From a bacterium (GTDB lineage Bacteria; Auribacterota; Tritonobacteria; UBA1439): DNA of 64,000 nt. Numbering within the stretch: the first letter of the stretch is position 1; each line of letters starts with the position of its first letter. The notes beneath the pieces were generated by a model that saw only the letters and a list, made by a program, of their open reading frames with translations, searched no databases and had not been told where the DNA came from. Below are positions 23,478-32,700 of the stretch, in pieces. Made by a program: the position numbers and the translations under genes. The DNA lies in NCBI GenBank assembly GCA_028716845.1, contig JAQUPF010000008.1, positions 1-64,000 of the forward strand, given 5' to 3'.

Positions 23478-23966
23478 ATGCGGTGGATCGGACAGGCGGC
23501 GGTCGTCATCGCCCTCGGGGCGCTCGCGGGGATGCTGAGCAACAGCGTCTCCCCGCGGCGGATTCCGCTCGTCGGGGAATGGCGGAAGGCGTACGGCGTC
23601 CCGTCGCCGGGGGGCGCGGGCGACCCGACGCGCGGCAACGTCGAGATCGGCCTTGGGGAGACGGCGCGCCTCCTCGGCGAGGGGGCCCTCATCCTCGACG
23701 CGAGGACGGCCGACCGCCACGCCGAGGGGCACATCCCGGGCGCCCTCCCGGTCCCGGAGACGCGCTGGCGAAACCTTCCCCCTGACATCGTCGACGCGGC
23801 CGCCCACGCCCCCGTCGTCATCGCCTACTGCGAGAGCATGGAGTGCGACGAGGCGCACCTGCTCGCGACGGCGCTCCGGCACGCCGGCGTCGGGGGGGTC
23901 AGGGTCTTCGCCGGTGGGATGGCGGAGTGGCGGGCGGAAGGGCGGCCGGTCGAGTCGTGGAGGTGA
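23478..23966 (+). CDS. Membrane-anchored rhodanese-like protein
   Basis: A 162-residue protein with an N-terminal membrane anchor (about residues 5-20) and a rhodanese domain: LILDARTADRHAEGHIPGALPVP (CH2A-type motif) and catalytic Cys118 in AYCESMECDEAHLLATALRHAGV, then VRVFAGGMAEWRAEG. The active loop CESMECD has an extra Cys at 122. Rhodaneses move sulfane sulfur. It heads a + strand series with a DoxX/MauE protein directly after it, a pairing seen in membrane thiol-redox modules. Confidence 0.85.
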   Translation: MRWIGQAAVVIALGALAGMLSNSVSPRRIPLVGEWRKAYGVPSPGGAGDPTRGNVEIGLGETARLLGEGALILDARTADRHAEGHIPGALPVPETRWRNLPPDIVDAAAHAPVVIAYCESMECDEAHLLATALRHAGVGGVRVFAGGMAEWRAEGRPVESWR

Positions 23967-23973
23967 GCGGGGC

Positions 23974-24441
23974 ATGAGGACGGCGGCGGGGCGGCTCTTC
24001 GACACGTGCCTCCGGCTCTTCCTCGGCGGGCTCTTCGTCTACGCGAGCATCCACAAGATCCAGGACCCCCAGGCGTTCGCCCGGATCATCTACGGCTACA
24101 GGATCCTGCCGGCGGAGCTCGTCAACGCCGCCGCCATCATCCTGCCGGGCGTGGAGCTCGTCGCCGGTGCGCTCCTCATCGCCGGCCTCCTCTCGCGCGG
24201 GGCGACGCTCGTCATCGCGGCCTGCCTCGCCGTCTTCATCGCCGCGCTCGCCTTCAACATCGCCCGCGGCCTCGAGTTCGACTGCGGCTGCCTCTCCTTC
24301 GCGGCGTCGCGGCGGGGCGCGGCGGTCGACCTGCTCATCCGCGACATCCTGTTCCTCGCGATGGCGGCGCGGCTCCTCGCCGCCCCCCGCCTCCCCTGCA
24401 CGCTCGACCGGCTGCTCGGCCTGGACCGGGGGCGGCGATGA
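23974..24441 (+). CDS. DoxX/MauE-family membrane protein
   Basis: A 155-residue protein with four membrane segments: RLFLGGLFVYASIHKIQDP, LVNAAAIILPGVELVAGALLIAGLL, TLVIAACLAVFIAALAFNIA and LLIRDILFLAMAARLLA. YASIHKI...P...A..I..Y.ILP is the MauE/DoxX signature. CGC at the end of helix 3 (FDCGCLSF) is conserved in MauE relatives and may take part in electron transfer to secreted disulfides. The stop overlaps the next start by 4 bp. Confidence 0.8.
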   Translation: MRTAAGRLFDTCLRLFLGGLFVYASIHKIQDPQAFARIIYGYRILPAELVNAAAIILPGVELVAGALLIAGLLSRGATLVIAACLAVFIAALAFNIARGLEFDCGCLSFAASRRGAAVDLLIRDILFLAMAARLLAAPRLPCTLDRLLGLDRGRR

Positions 24442-25448
24442 AGGCGCGCGCTGCGGCGCGGCGGATCGCGCGGGCGCTCGCCGTCGCCTGGCTCGCCGCC
24501 CTCGTCGGCTGCCTCGCCTGGGGGAGGCGCCAGTTCGCCGTCGCGATCCCGCCGAACCTCGGCAACCACGAGCGGAATCTCGCCTCCCTCCCCCCGCCGG
24601 GGGCGCCGGTCGAGTTCGCGGTCGTCTCCGACCCCCACGCGAGCGCCGTCTTCGCGCGGCTCGCGGCGGAGATCGCCCGCGGCAGGCCCGATTTCGTCAT
24701 CCTCCTCGGCGACTTCGTCCGGGGTCCGGACCTCGCGCGGAACCGTTTCTTCTGGGACGAGATCCGGCGGACCGGCATCGACTGCCCCATTTTCATTGTC
24801 CTCGGCGACAACGACGTCACCCCCCGCCGGGGCGCCGTCGAGCCGGAGGTGACGCTTGCGCAGTACGCGGCATGGTACGGCCCCCGGAACTTCTCGTTCC
24901 GGGCGGGCGACTGCCTCTTCCTCCTCCTCTTCAACGTCCGCGGCGTGCACGGCGGGGAGTACCTCGCGTTCCTCGGGAAGGCGCTCGAGCGGCGCCCATC
25001 GGAGGCGCGGCACGTCTTCGTCTGCGCCCACGTGCCGCCCTGGTTCTCGCTGCCGGGGGCGCCCGAGGGGTACCTCGAGAACGACCCCGCCTTCTTCGAT
25101 CTCCTCGAGCGGCACCGGGTCGGGTACGCCCTCTCGGGCCACGAGCACGGCCAGTGGCGCGGCAGGCACCGGGGAACGGATTTCATCCGCCTCGCGGGCG
25201 GCGGGGGACGGCTGCCCGAGCCGGAGGGATGGGGGATGTTCCACCACGCCGCCCGCTTCAGGATCGACGGCGACCTCGTCGCCGAGGAGCTCCTCGTCGT
25301 CCCGCGGACGCGGGCGCCGCTGAAGGCGCTCCGCCACGCCTGCTGGGTGCACGCCTACCCGTTCTGGCGGCGGCACCCGCTCCTCCTCGCCGCCGCCGTC
25401 GCCGCCCCCGCCCTCCTCCTGATTCTCTTGATGCGGAAGCGTCCATGA
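24438..25448 (+). CDS. Membrane-associated metallophosphoesterase
   Basis: A 336-residue calcineurin-like phosphoesterase. Metal-site motifs in order: VVSDPHA (in place of the usual DxH), ILLGDFV, VLGDNDV (GDND in place of GNHD), CAHVPPW and SGHEHG. An N-terminal hydrophobic segment (about 14-30) acts as an anchor or signal, and a second one lies at the extreme C-terminus (LLLAAAVAAPALLLILLM), so both ends may sit in the membrane. Substrate unknown. Confidence 0.85.
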   Translation: MKARAAARRIARALAVAWLAALVGCLAWGRRQFAVAIPPNLGNHERNLASLPPPGAPVEFAVVSDPHASAVFARLAAEIARGRPDFVILLGDFVRGPDLARNRFFWDEIRRTGIDCPIFIVLGDNDVTPRRGAVEPEVTLAQYAAWYGPRNFSFRAGDCLFLLLFNVRGVHGGEYLAFLGKALERRPSEARHVFVCAHVPPWFSLPGAPEGYLENDPAFFDLLERHRVGYALSGHEHGQWRGRHRGTDFIRLAGGGGRLPEPEGWGMFHHAARFRIDGDLVAEELLVVPRTRAPLKALRHACWVHAYPFWRRHPLLLAAAVAAPALLLILLMRKRP

Positions 25449-25493
25449 GGTAGAGTGGAAGGCGCAGGTGCGCGGCGCGAAAGGAGGACCGCC

Positions 25494-25796
25494 ATGAAGG
25501 ACCTGTTCCGGAAGGGGCTCCTCGTGGGGCTCGGGGCCGCAGAGTTCACCCGCGAGACGCTCGCCCGGGCCGTCGAGGAGCTCCAGAAGAAGGGGGAGAT
25601 GAGCAGGACGGAGGCCAGGAAGGTCATGGACTCCTTCTCCCGGACGGCGAAGAAGCGGCAGGAGGAGTTCGGCGAGGCGGTCGGGAAGGGGCTCTCGTCC
25701 CTCTACGGCAGGATGAACATCGCCACCGACGCCCGGATCAGGGAGCTCGAGAAGCGGCTCAGGAGCCTCGAGCGGAAGGCCAAGGCCAAGAAGTAG
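25494..25796 (+). CDS. Phasin-like coiled-coil protein
   Basis: A 100-residue, almost wholly helical protein with LLVGLGAAEFTRETLARAVEELQKKGEMSRTEARKV and a C-terminal coiled coil ending in Lys-rich KAKAKK. It matches the small phasin/PhaF-like group (polyhydroxyalkanoate synthesis regulator phasin, COG3937). ATG 25494 follows AAAGGAGG, excluding the upstream in-frame ATG. It lies 6 bp before a UbiB/AarF gene, a common pairing in bacteria, possibly reflecting shared membrane-lipid or quinone biology. No PHA synthase is seen. Confidence 0.75.
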   Translation: MKDLFRKGLLVGLGAAEFTRETLARAVEELQKKGEMSRTEARKVMDSFSRTAKKRQEEFGEAVGKGLSSLYGRMNIATDARIRELEKRLRSLERKAKAKK

Positions 25797-25802
25797 CCGC
25801 CG

Positions 25803-27482
25803 ATGCGCTACCTCTCCCTCATCAGGCGGCGGGAGGAGCTCGCCCGCTTCCGGCACGTGATGGGGGTGCTCTTCCGGTACGGCTTCGGCTACTTCGTCTA
25901 CGAGCTGAAGCTCGGCGAGCACCTCCCGCTCGTCAGCCGCATTGCCAGGAGGTACGAGCCGGAGCGGCCCCTCGGCGTCGGGGAGCGGCTCCGGCTCGCC
26001 TTCGAGGAGCTCGGCCCGACCTTCGTCAAGTTCGGCCAGATCCTGAGCAACAGGGCGGACCTCATCCCGCCGGACGTCATCCGGGAGCTCGCGAAGCTCC
26101 AGGACAGCGCCCTCCCCTTCCCGGCGGAGGAGGCGCGTGCCATCATCGCCGCCGAGGTCGGCCGGCCGCCCGGGGAGCTCTTCGCCGAGTTCTCGGATGA
26201 GCCGCTCGCCGCCGCCTCCGTCGCCCAGGTCCACCGCGCCGTCCTCCCCTCCGGGGAGCGGGTGGTGGTGAAGGTGCAGCGACCCGGGATCGCCCGGCAG
26301 ATCTCGACCGACCTGAACATCCTCGCGGCCCTCGCCGCCGGCCTCGAGCGCTACGTCCCGGAGAGCGCGGCCTTCCGCCCGGTGGACCTCGTCCGCTTCT
26401 TCCGGAAGACCGTCAGCCGCGAGCTCGACTTCGTCGTCGAGGCGCGGAACGCCGAGCGCTTCCGCCGCAACCTCCGCGACGTCCCCGGGATCCGCATCCC
26501 GAAGGTGTACTGGGAGTGCACGGCCCCGCGCGTCGTCGTCTTCGAGGACCTCCGCGGGATGCGGGTGGACGACCTCGCCGCGATCGAGGCGGCGGGGATC
26601 GACCCGAGGGAGGTCGCCGCCGCGGGGGCGCGGGCGTTCCTCAGGCAGGTCTTCGTCGACCGGTTCTTCCACGCCGACCCGCACCCGGGCAACCTCTCCG
26701 TCCTCCCCGACGGCTGCATCGCCCTCGTGGACTTCGGCATGGTGGGCCGCCTCGACGGCGACCTCCTCGAGCATCTCGCGCGGGTGGTGCTCGCCGTCGC
26801 CGACCACGACGCCGCCCGGGCGGCCCGCTCCCTCCTCCGGCTGCGGACCTCGGACGAGGAGATCGACGAGGAGGCGTTCCGCTCCGACCTCGCCTTCACG
26901 ATCGAGGGCTACGCCGGCAGGCCGCTCCGGGAGATCGACCTCGGCCGCATCATCAACGAGACCGTCTACATCGCGGCGCGCTACCGCATCCGGATGCCCC
27001 CCGACCTCGTGCTCCTCGGGAAGGCGGTCGTCGCCGTGGAGGGGACGGGGCGGGTGCTCGACCCCGACTTCGACATGGTCGCCGCCGCGCGGGGGTTCGC
27101 CCGCGAGTTCATCCTCTCCCGCTTCAGGCCGGCGCACGTGCGGGACCGGCTCGAGCAGGTGGCGGAGGACCTCGTCTTCTTCCTCCGGGACCTCCCCGGC
27201 GACCTCCAGTCGATCGTCAAGAAGGCGACGCAGGGGCGGCTCAAGATGGAGTTCCAGCACCGCGGCCTCGACACCTTCATCGGGGAGATGGACAAGTCGA
27301 GCAACCGCCTCTCCTTCGGGATCATCGTGGCGGCGCTCATCGTCGGGTCGTCGCTCATCACCCTGAGCGACAAGGGGCCCCACCTGCTCGGCGTGCCCGT
27401 CCTCGGGATCGCCGGCTTCCTCCTCGCCGGGCTCCTCGGCCTCTGGCTCATCTTCGGCATCGTGCGCTCGGGGCGGCTGTGA
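25803..27482 (+). CDS. UbiB/AarF (ABC1) family atypical kinase
   Basis: A 559-residue protein. The family-specific KxGQ motif is KFGQILSNR, with PPDVIRELAKLQDSALPF after it; the Ala-rich loop is AAASVAQVHRA; VVVKVQRPG has the ATP-binding Lys; DRFFHADPHPGN is the catalytic loop and LVDFGMVG the metal-binding DFG. Two C-terminal membrane helices follow (LSFGIIVAALIVGSSLITL, GIAGFLLAGLLGLWLIFGI). UbiB proteins have ATPase activity and assist isoprenoid quinone or lipid synthesis. No other quinone gene is adjacent. Confidence 0.92.
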   Translation: MRYLSLIRRREELARFRHVMGVLFRYGFGYFVYELKLGEHLPLVSRIARRYEPERPLGVGERLRLAFEELGPTFVKFGQILSNRADLIPPDVIRELAKLQDSALPFPAEEARAIIAAEVGRPPGELFAEFSDEPLAAASVAQVHRAVLPSGERVVVKVQRPGIARQISTDLNILAALAAGLERYVPESAAFRPVDLVRFFRKTVSRELDFVVEARNAERFRRNLRDVPGIRIPKVYWECTAPRVVVFEDLRGMRVDDLAAIEAAGIDPREVAAAGARAFLRQVFVDRFFHADPHPGNLSVLPDGCIALVDFGMVGRLDGDLLEHLARVVLAVADHDAARAARSLLRLRTSDEEIDEEAFRSDLAFTIEGYAGRPLREIDLGRIINETVYIAARYRIRMPPDLVLLGKAVVAVEGTGRVLDPDFDMVAAARGFAREFILSRFRPAHVRDRLEQVAEDLVFFLRDLPGDLQSIVKKATQGRLKMEFQHRGLDTFIGEMDKSSNRLSFGIIVAALIVGSSLITLSDKGPHLLGVPVLGIAGFLLAGLLGLWLIFGIVRSGRL

Positions 27483-27498
27483 GGGGGGGCGTGCCGAC

Positions 27499-28389
27499 GT
27501 GCGGGCGATAGCGGGGGCCGACATCTTCCTCCACGCCGCGTGCGCGGCGCTCGTCGCGTTCGCGATCGTCGTCCTCGCCACCGAGGCGCTCCACGCCGCG
27601 TGGGCGCTCCTCGCCGTCCCCGCCGTGGCCCTCTACGCGGCCGCGGCGCTCCACCGGCCGCTCCGGCGTCGCCGGCTCGCGCGGCGCCCGTTCCCGGCGG
27701 CCTGGCGCGACATCCTCTCCCGGGACGTCTCCTTCTACCGCCGCCTCGACGGGGAGGGCAGGCGCCGGTTCGAGCGCGACGTGCGCATCTTCCTCTCGGA
27801 GTGGACGATCGAGGGCGTCGGCGGCGCGGCCGCGGACGACGAGGCCCGCGTCCTCATCGCCGCCGCGGCCGCCGTCCTCGTCCACGGCCGGCCGGACTGG
27901 GAGCTGCCGCGGGGGCGGACGGTCCTCGTCTACCCGGAGGGGTTCGACGAGCGGTTCCGCTTCAGGCCCTCCGGCCCGCTCATCGGCGAGGTGCACGGCC
28001 AGGGGCCGGTCATCATCTCGCGGCGGGGGCTCCTCGACGGCTGGCGCGGCGCGGGCGGGGCGGTGAACGTCGCGATCCACGAGTTCGCGCACCTCCTCGA
28101 CATGCGCGCCGCCCGGGCCGACGGCGTCCCGGCGATGCTGCAACTGCGGTCGGTCGGCCCCTGGCTCGATCTCATGGAGCGTGAGATGGAGCGGGTCCGG
28201 CGCGGCCGCTCCATCCTCGACCCGTACGCGGCGGAGAACGAGGCGGAGTTCTTCGCCGTGGCGGTGGAGACGTTCTTCGCGAGGCCGCGGGCGATGCGGG
28301 ACCGCCACCCGGAGCTCTACGGGGCGCTCGCCCGCCTCTTCAACCAGGATCCGGCGTCGTCGGCCGGGGGAAAACGAGGGGCGACATGA
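27499..28389 (+). CDS. MtfA-like zinc metallopeptidase
   Basis: A 296-residue protein with two hydrophobic N-terminal segments then an MtfA/DUF980 domain: PFPAAWRDILSRDVSFYRRL, the zinc motif HEFAH at 194-198 within NVAIHEFAHLLDMR, and YAAENEAEFFAVAVETFF supplying the third ligand. E. coli MtfA is an aminopeptidase linked to control of glucose PTS through Mlc; this one is membrane-anchored by contrast. GTG 27499 is the start. The stop overlaps the next gene by 4 bp. Confidence 0.85.
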   Translation: MRAIAGADIFLHAACAALVAFAIVVLATEALHAAWALLAVPAVALYAAAALHRPLRRRRLARRPFPAAWRDILSRDVSFYRRLDGEGRRRFERDVRIFLSEWTIEGVGGAAADDEARVLIAAAAAVLVHGRPDWELPRGRTVLVYPEGFDERFRFRPSGPLIGEVHGQGPVIISRRGLLDGWRGAGGAVNVAIHEFAHLLDMRAARADGVPAMLQLRSVGPWLDLMEREMERVRRGRSILDPYAAENEAEFFAVAVETFFARPRAMRDRHPELYGALARLFNQDPASSAGGKRGAT

Positions 28390-29777
28390 AGACGGCGTTC
28401 GTGCTGGCGTCGGCGCTCGTCGCGGCGGCGTGCGGGTGCGTCTCGGTCAGGGCGGAGGAGGCGGACCGGCGGGCGGAAGTGCTCGCGCGCGTCGCCGCGT
28501 ACGCGCGCTGCCGCGAGGAGCTCGCGCTCGCGGGGCACCGCGGACGGCGGGAGGAGCTCCGCGGGCGGCTCGAGCGGATGGGCCGGGAGCTCGCCGCCGA
28601 CGGGATCGACGCCGCGAGCTTCATCGGCGTCCGGGGGAGGAGCGAGGACATCTTCGGCGACTGGTTCTTCGACGGCGCCTGGATCGTCAACAGCGTCTAC
28701 TGGAACCTAGGGCGGAAGTTCAGCCCGGAGCGGTTTTTCCGGAAGGTCGCCGGCCGGCCGCGGGAGTCGGACGGCGTCACGGGCGCCGGCGGCGTCCCCG
28801 ACTCCGCCTTCTTCATCAACACCGACATCGCCGCGGTCACGCCCGCCCGCCTCCTCGCCGACGACGAGCGGATCCGCCCCCACGGGAACATCACCATCAC
28901 CCGCCGGAAGCGGGAGGGGAAGTCGAAGGGGTTCTACGGCATGGACGAGCGGGGGGAGGAGTACATCTTCATCGTGGACCCCCCGGGGATGGAGGAGCAG
29001 GTCACGGCGGCGGAGGTCGTCGGCTCCACGCTCGTCCGGATGGCGGGCTACAACGTCCCGATGAGCGCCATCGTCACCATCCGGGGGACCGGGAACCCCA
29101 AGTTCGACGGCCGGCGCGCAGTCGCCACGATCCTCGTCCGGGGATACCGGGGGCACTGGTCGTACCGCGCCTTCCGCAACCGGCGCGAGATCAGGGCGAC
29201 GAGGATCTTCGGCGCCTGGCTCCACAACACGGACTGGGTTGACCACAACACGGGCGTGAGCGTCGTGAAGGTCGACGGCTTTCCCCTCACCCGCTACTAC
29301 ATCTTCGATTTCGGCGGGTCGCTCGGGAGCTGGAACATACGGCCGAAGGACCCGCGCGACGGCTGGGAGAACTACGTCGACTTCAGCGAGATCTTCGCCT
29401 GGCCGGTCCGCGGGCCGCTCAGGATGCTCGGCCGCCGTCCGCGGCCGTACGACGAGGAGGCCCTCCCCTACAGCGAGGCGGTGGGACTCTTCGACGCGAA
29501 CGTCGATCCCGACCGGTACCGCGCCAACTACCCGAACATGGCCTGGCGGGCGATGACGCGCGAGGACGCCCTCTGGGCGGCCGGCCTCATCGCGCGCTAC
29601 AGCCCCGGGCAGGTCCGGACCGCCGTGGAGCTCGCCCGCTACGCGCGGCGCGAGGACGCGGACCACGTCTTCCGCACCCTCATGGAGCGGCGGCGGCGGA
29701 TCCTCGATCACTACGGCGCGGCCGACGCGTGCGCGGCGGCGCCCGATCCGGGGGAGGCAGCCGGCGCCCTCGAATGA
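28386..29777 (+). CDS. Secreted protein with possible kinase-like fold
   Basis: A 463-residue exported protein with signal peptide MKTAFVLASALVAAACGCVSV; the Cys residues near the cleavage region could also give a lipoprotein. It is not a family I recognise. The segment TAAEVVGSTLVRMAGYNVPMSAIVTI, then ATRIFGAWLHNTDWVDHNTGVSVVKVDG and YYIFDFGGSLGSW, runs in the order of HipA/CotH/FAM20-type kinases: an acidic residue on helix C, a catalytic loop of the D-x-x-x-N form (DWVDHN) and a metal-binding DFG. Upstream KREGKSKGFYGMDERGEEYIF could hold the ATP-binding Lys. An exported kinase is therefore a hypothesis. Confidence 0.55.
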   Translation: MKTAFVLASALVAAACGCVSVRAEEADRRAEVLARVAAYARCREELALAGHRGRREELRGRLERMGRELAADGIDAASFIGVRGRSEDIFGDWFFDGAWIVNSVYWNLGRKFSPERFFRKVAGRPRESDGVTGAGGVPDSAFFINTDIAAVTPARLLADDERIRPHGNITITRRKREGKSKGFYGMDERGEEYIFIVDPPGMEEQVTAAEVVGSTLVRMAGYNVPMSAIVTIRGTGNPKFDGRRAVATILVRGYRGHWSYRAFRNRREIRATRIFGAWLHNTDWVDHNTGVSVVKVDGFPLTRYYIFDFGGSLGSWNIRPKDPRDGWENYVDFSEIFAWPVRGPLRMLGRRPRPYDEEALPYSEAVGLFDANVDPDRYRANYPNMAWRAMTREDALWAAGLIARYSPGQVRTAVELARYARREDADHVFRTLMERRRRILDHYGAADACAAAPDPGEAAGALE

Positions 29778-32700
29778 GCAGGCCGTCGCTCGAGAGGATT
29801 CTCAGGGTCCGCCGCCAGGAGCAGCCGCTCCTCCTCCTCATGGTGGCGACGATCGCCCTCTTCCAGTTCTGCCAGATCGTCAACGAGAACTTCTCCGAGA
29901 CCGTCTTCCTGAAGCGGTACGGCGTCCGCCACCTCCCCGGCACCTTTTTCTTCAACTCGCTCGCCTTCCTCGTCATCATCGGCGCGCTCAACCGGGTCGT
30001 CGACCGCACCGCCCGCGCCCGGCTCATCTCGCAGCTCCTCCTCGTCTTCGCCGGCGCGCTCCTCGCCCTCCGCCTCCTCCTCCTCTCGGGCGCGTCGCTC
30101 GCCTACCCGGTCATCTACATCGCCGTCAAGCAGATGAAGTACGTCTTCTTCATCGTCTTCTGGACGCTCGCGAGCGACGTCTACCCCACCCGGAAGGCAC
30201 GGCGCCTCTTCCCGCTCATCGGCGGCGGGGGCGTCCTCGGCGTGATCGCCGGGAGCGTCCTGAGCGGCCGGATCGCCGCCCTCACCGGCACCGACAACCT
30301 CCCGCTCTTCGGCGCCGCGGGGATGCTCTCCTCCTGCGGCCTCGTCGCCCTCGGCCGCCGCCAGGTGGGGCGGCTCTCCCCCGTCCGGCTCTCCCTCCCG
30401 CGGCGGGAGGGGACCGCGGCCTTCTGGACGTTCCTGCGGCGGGAGCTCGGCCGGTTCCGGCGCTCCTCGCTCCTCGGCTATCTCATGGTGCTCGCCCTCC
30501 TGCCGGGGATCGTCCAGCCGCTCTTCGAGTACATCTTCAACTACCTCGCCGACCGCGCCTACCCGTCCGAGGAGTCGCTCCTCGGCTTCTTCGGCCTCTT
30601 CAAGGGATCGTTCAACGCCGTCATCCTCGCCTGCCAGGTCTTCGTCGCGGGGGGGCTCTTCCGGCGGTACGGGATCGTCAACCTCCTCTTCTCCTACCCG
30701 ATCGGCTACCTCTTCACCTTCGGCGGCCTCGCCCTCAGCTTCCGCCTGCCGGCGGCCGTCATCGGGAAGGGGGGGCTCGAGGCGATCGACGCCGCCCTCT
30801 ACAAGCCGGGGAGCCAGATGCTCTACAACATCATCCCGCCCGAGCTCCGCGGCAGGGTGAGCGCCCTCGTCCAGGGGGCCGTCCGGCGGATCGGCGAGCT
30901 GGGCGGCAGCGGCCTCCTCTGGCTCCTGCGGCTCTTCGTGCAGCCGCACGCCCTCACGCTCGTGGGGCCGTGCGTGGCGGTGGCGTGGCTCCTCGTCACC
31001 CGGCTGCTGAAGCGCTCCTACGCCTCGATCCTCTACCGGAGCCTGTCCGAGAAGCACGTGGACTTCGGCGAGCTCGAGGAGCGGGACCTCCGCTCCCTCA
31101 TGACCGGCGAGGCGCGGGCCGCCCTCGCCGGGCGCCTCGCGACCGGGGACGGGGCGACCGCCGTCCTCGCGGCGCGGCTGCTCGCCCAGTCGGGGGCGCG
31201 GGGGTGGGCCGGGACGGTCTGCGCCCAGCTCGCCCGGCACGACCCGGCCACGCAGGTCGAGCTCCTGCGCGTCGTCGCCGGCGGCCCGCCCGACGAGGCG
31301 ATCCCGGCGGCGCTCGCCGCCGCGGACCGCCTCCGCGGGACGGCGCGGGCGGAGCTCGCCGCCATCGTCCGGCGCGCGGCGCCGGGGCGGGGCGTCGCCC
31401 TCTTCCGGGCGGGGCTCGGGAGCGCCGATCCCCGCCTCGTCGCGGAGTCGCTCATCGGCCTCCGGGCGGCGGGGGAGCGGATCGACGTCGAGTGGGCGCT
31501 CGCGCGGCTGGAGGCGGCGGACGCCGAGGAGGCGCGGGCCGCCGTCTACTTCCTTGGCGAGGCGGGGGACCCGTCGCACCTGGAACGGCTCCTGCTCCTT
31601 GCGGCCTCGCCCGAGGCGGATCTCCGGGCGGAATGCGCCCTCGCCCTCGGCGCGCTCGGCCTCGACGTCGCCTCGGAGCGGTGGCGCGCCTTCCTGGAGG
31701 ACCCGCACCCGGCCGTGCGCCGGCGGGCGCTCGAGGGGCTCGCCGCGCTCCGGCGGACGGAGGCGGTCGCCCCCGCCATCGCGGCGCTCCGCGACGAGGA
31801 CGCCGCCGTCCGGGCGGCCGCGCGGGCCCTCATCGAGGCGCACGGCGAGGCGGCGGTGCCGATCATCACGGCGGCGATCCCGGCGGCCGGGATCCTCCAG
31901 CGCGCGGCGCTCATGGAGATCCTCGAGCGGGGGGGAATGAAGGAGCAGACGCTCCTCGGCCTCATCGACCGGCAGGTTGCGGACGGGTACCGGGCCCTCG
32001 CCCGGATGCGCGCCGCCGACGGCTTCCCGCCGGGGCGCGCGCGCGAGGCCCTCTTCCTCCTCCTCGCCAACCGGCTCAACGAGGTCACCGACGACATATT
32101 CCGGGCGCTCGGCCTGCTCCTGAAGGGGAGCCGGGTGCAGTTCTTCCTGGAGAGCTACCACGACCGGGAGGAGGCCGTCCGGGAGCAGGCGCTCGAGGCA
32201 CTCGAGAACGTCCTCACGCCGGCGCTCGCACGGCGGCTGCTCCCGCTCCTGGAGGACCTGCCCCTCGAGCTCAAGCTCGAGGCGGGCGCGCGCTACTACG
32301 GGGTCGGCGGGGCCGACCTCTGCGCGATGCTGCACGAGATGCTCGACTCGGAGAACGACGCGGACGCGCTCTGCGGCCTCATGTGCATCGAGGAGGCGCG
32401 GCGGCGCGGGGAGCCCGCGCTCGCGCGGCCGCTCAGCGAACGGGCGCGGCGGGTGCCGGAGCGGTCGTGCCAGAAGGGGGGACAAGCCGTGGAAGAACTC
32501 ATGGAGAGGGTGCTCACGCTGAAGGGGGTGCCGATCTTCTCGCTCCTCCAGTTCAAGGAACTCCTCGCGATCGCCTCCATCGCCCAGCCCGAGCGGTACG
32601 GCGACGGGGACGAGATCGTCCGGCAGGGGGAGCGGGGCTCCACGATGTACATCATCACCGCGGGGAGGGTGCGGATCGTCTCGCGCGCCGGCGGCGACGA

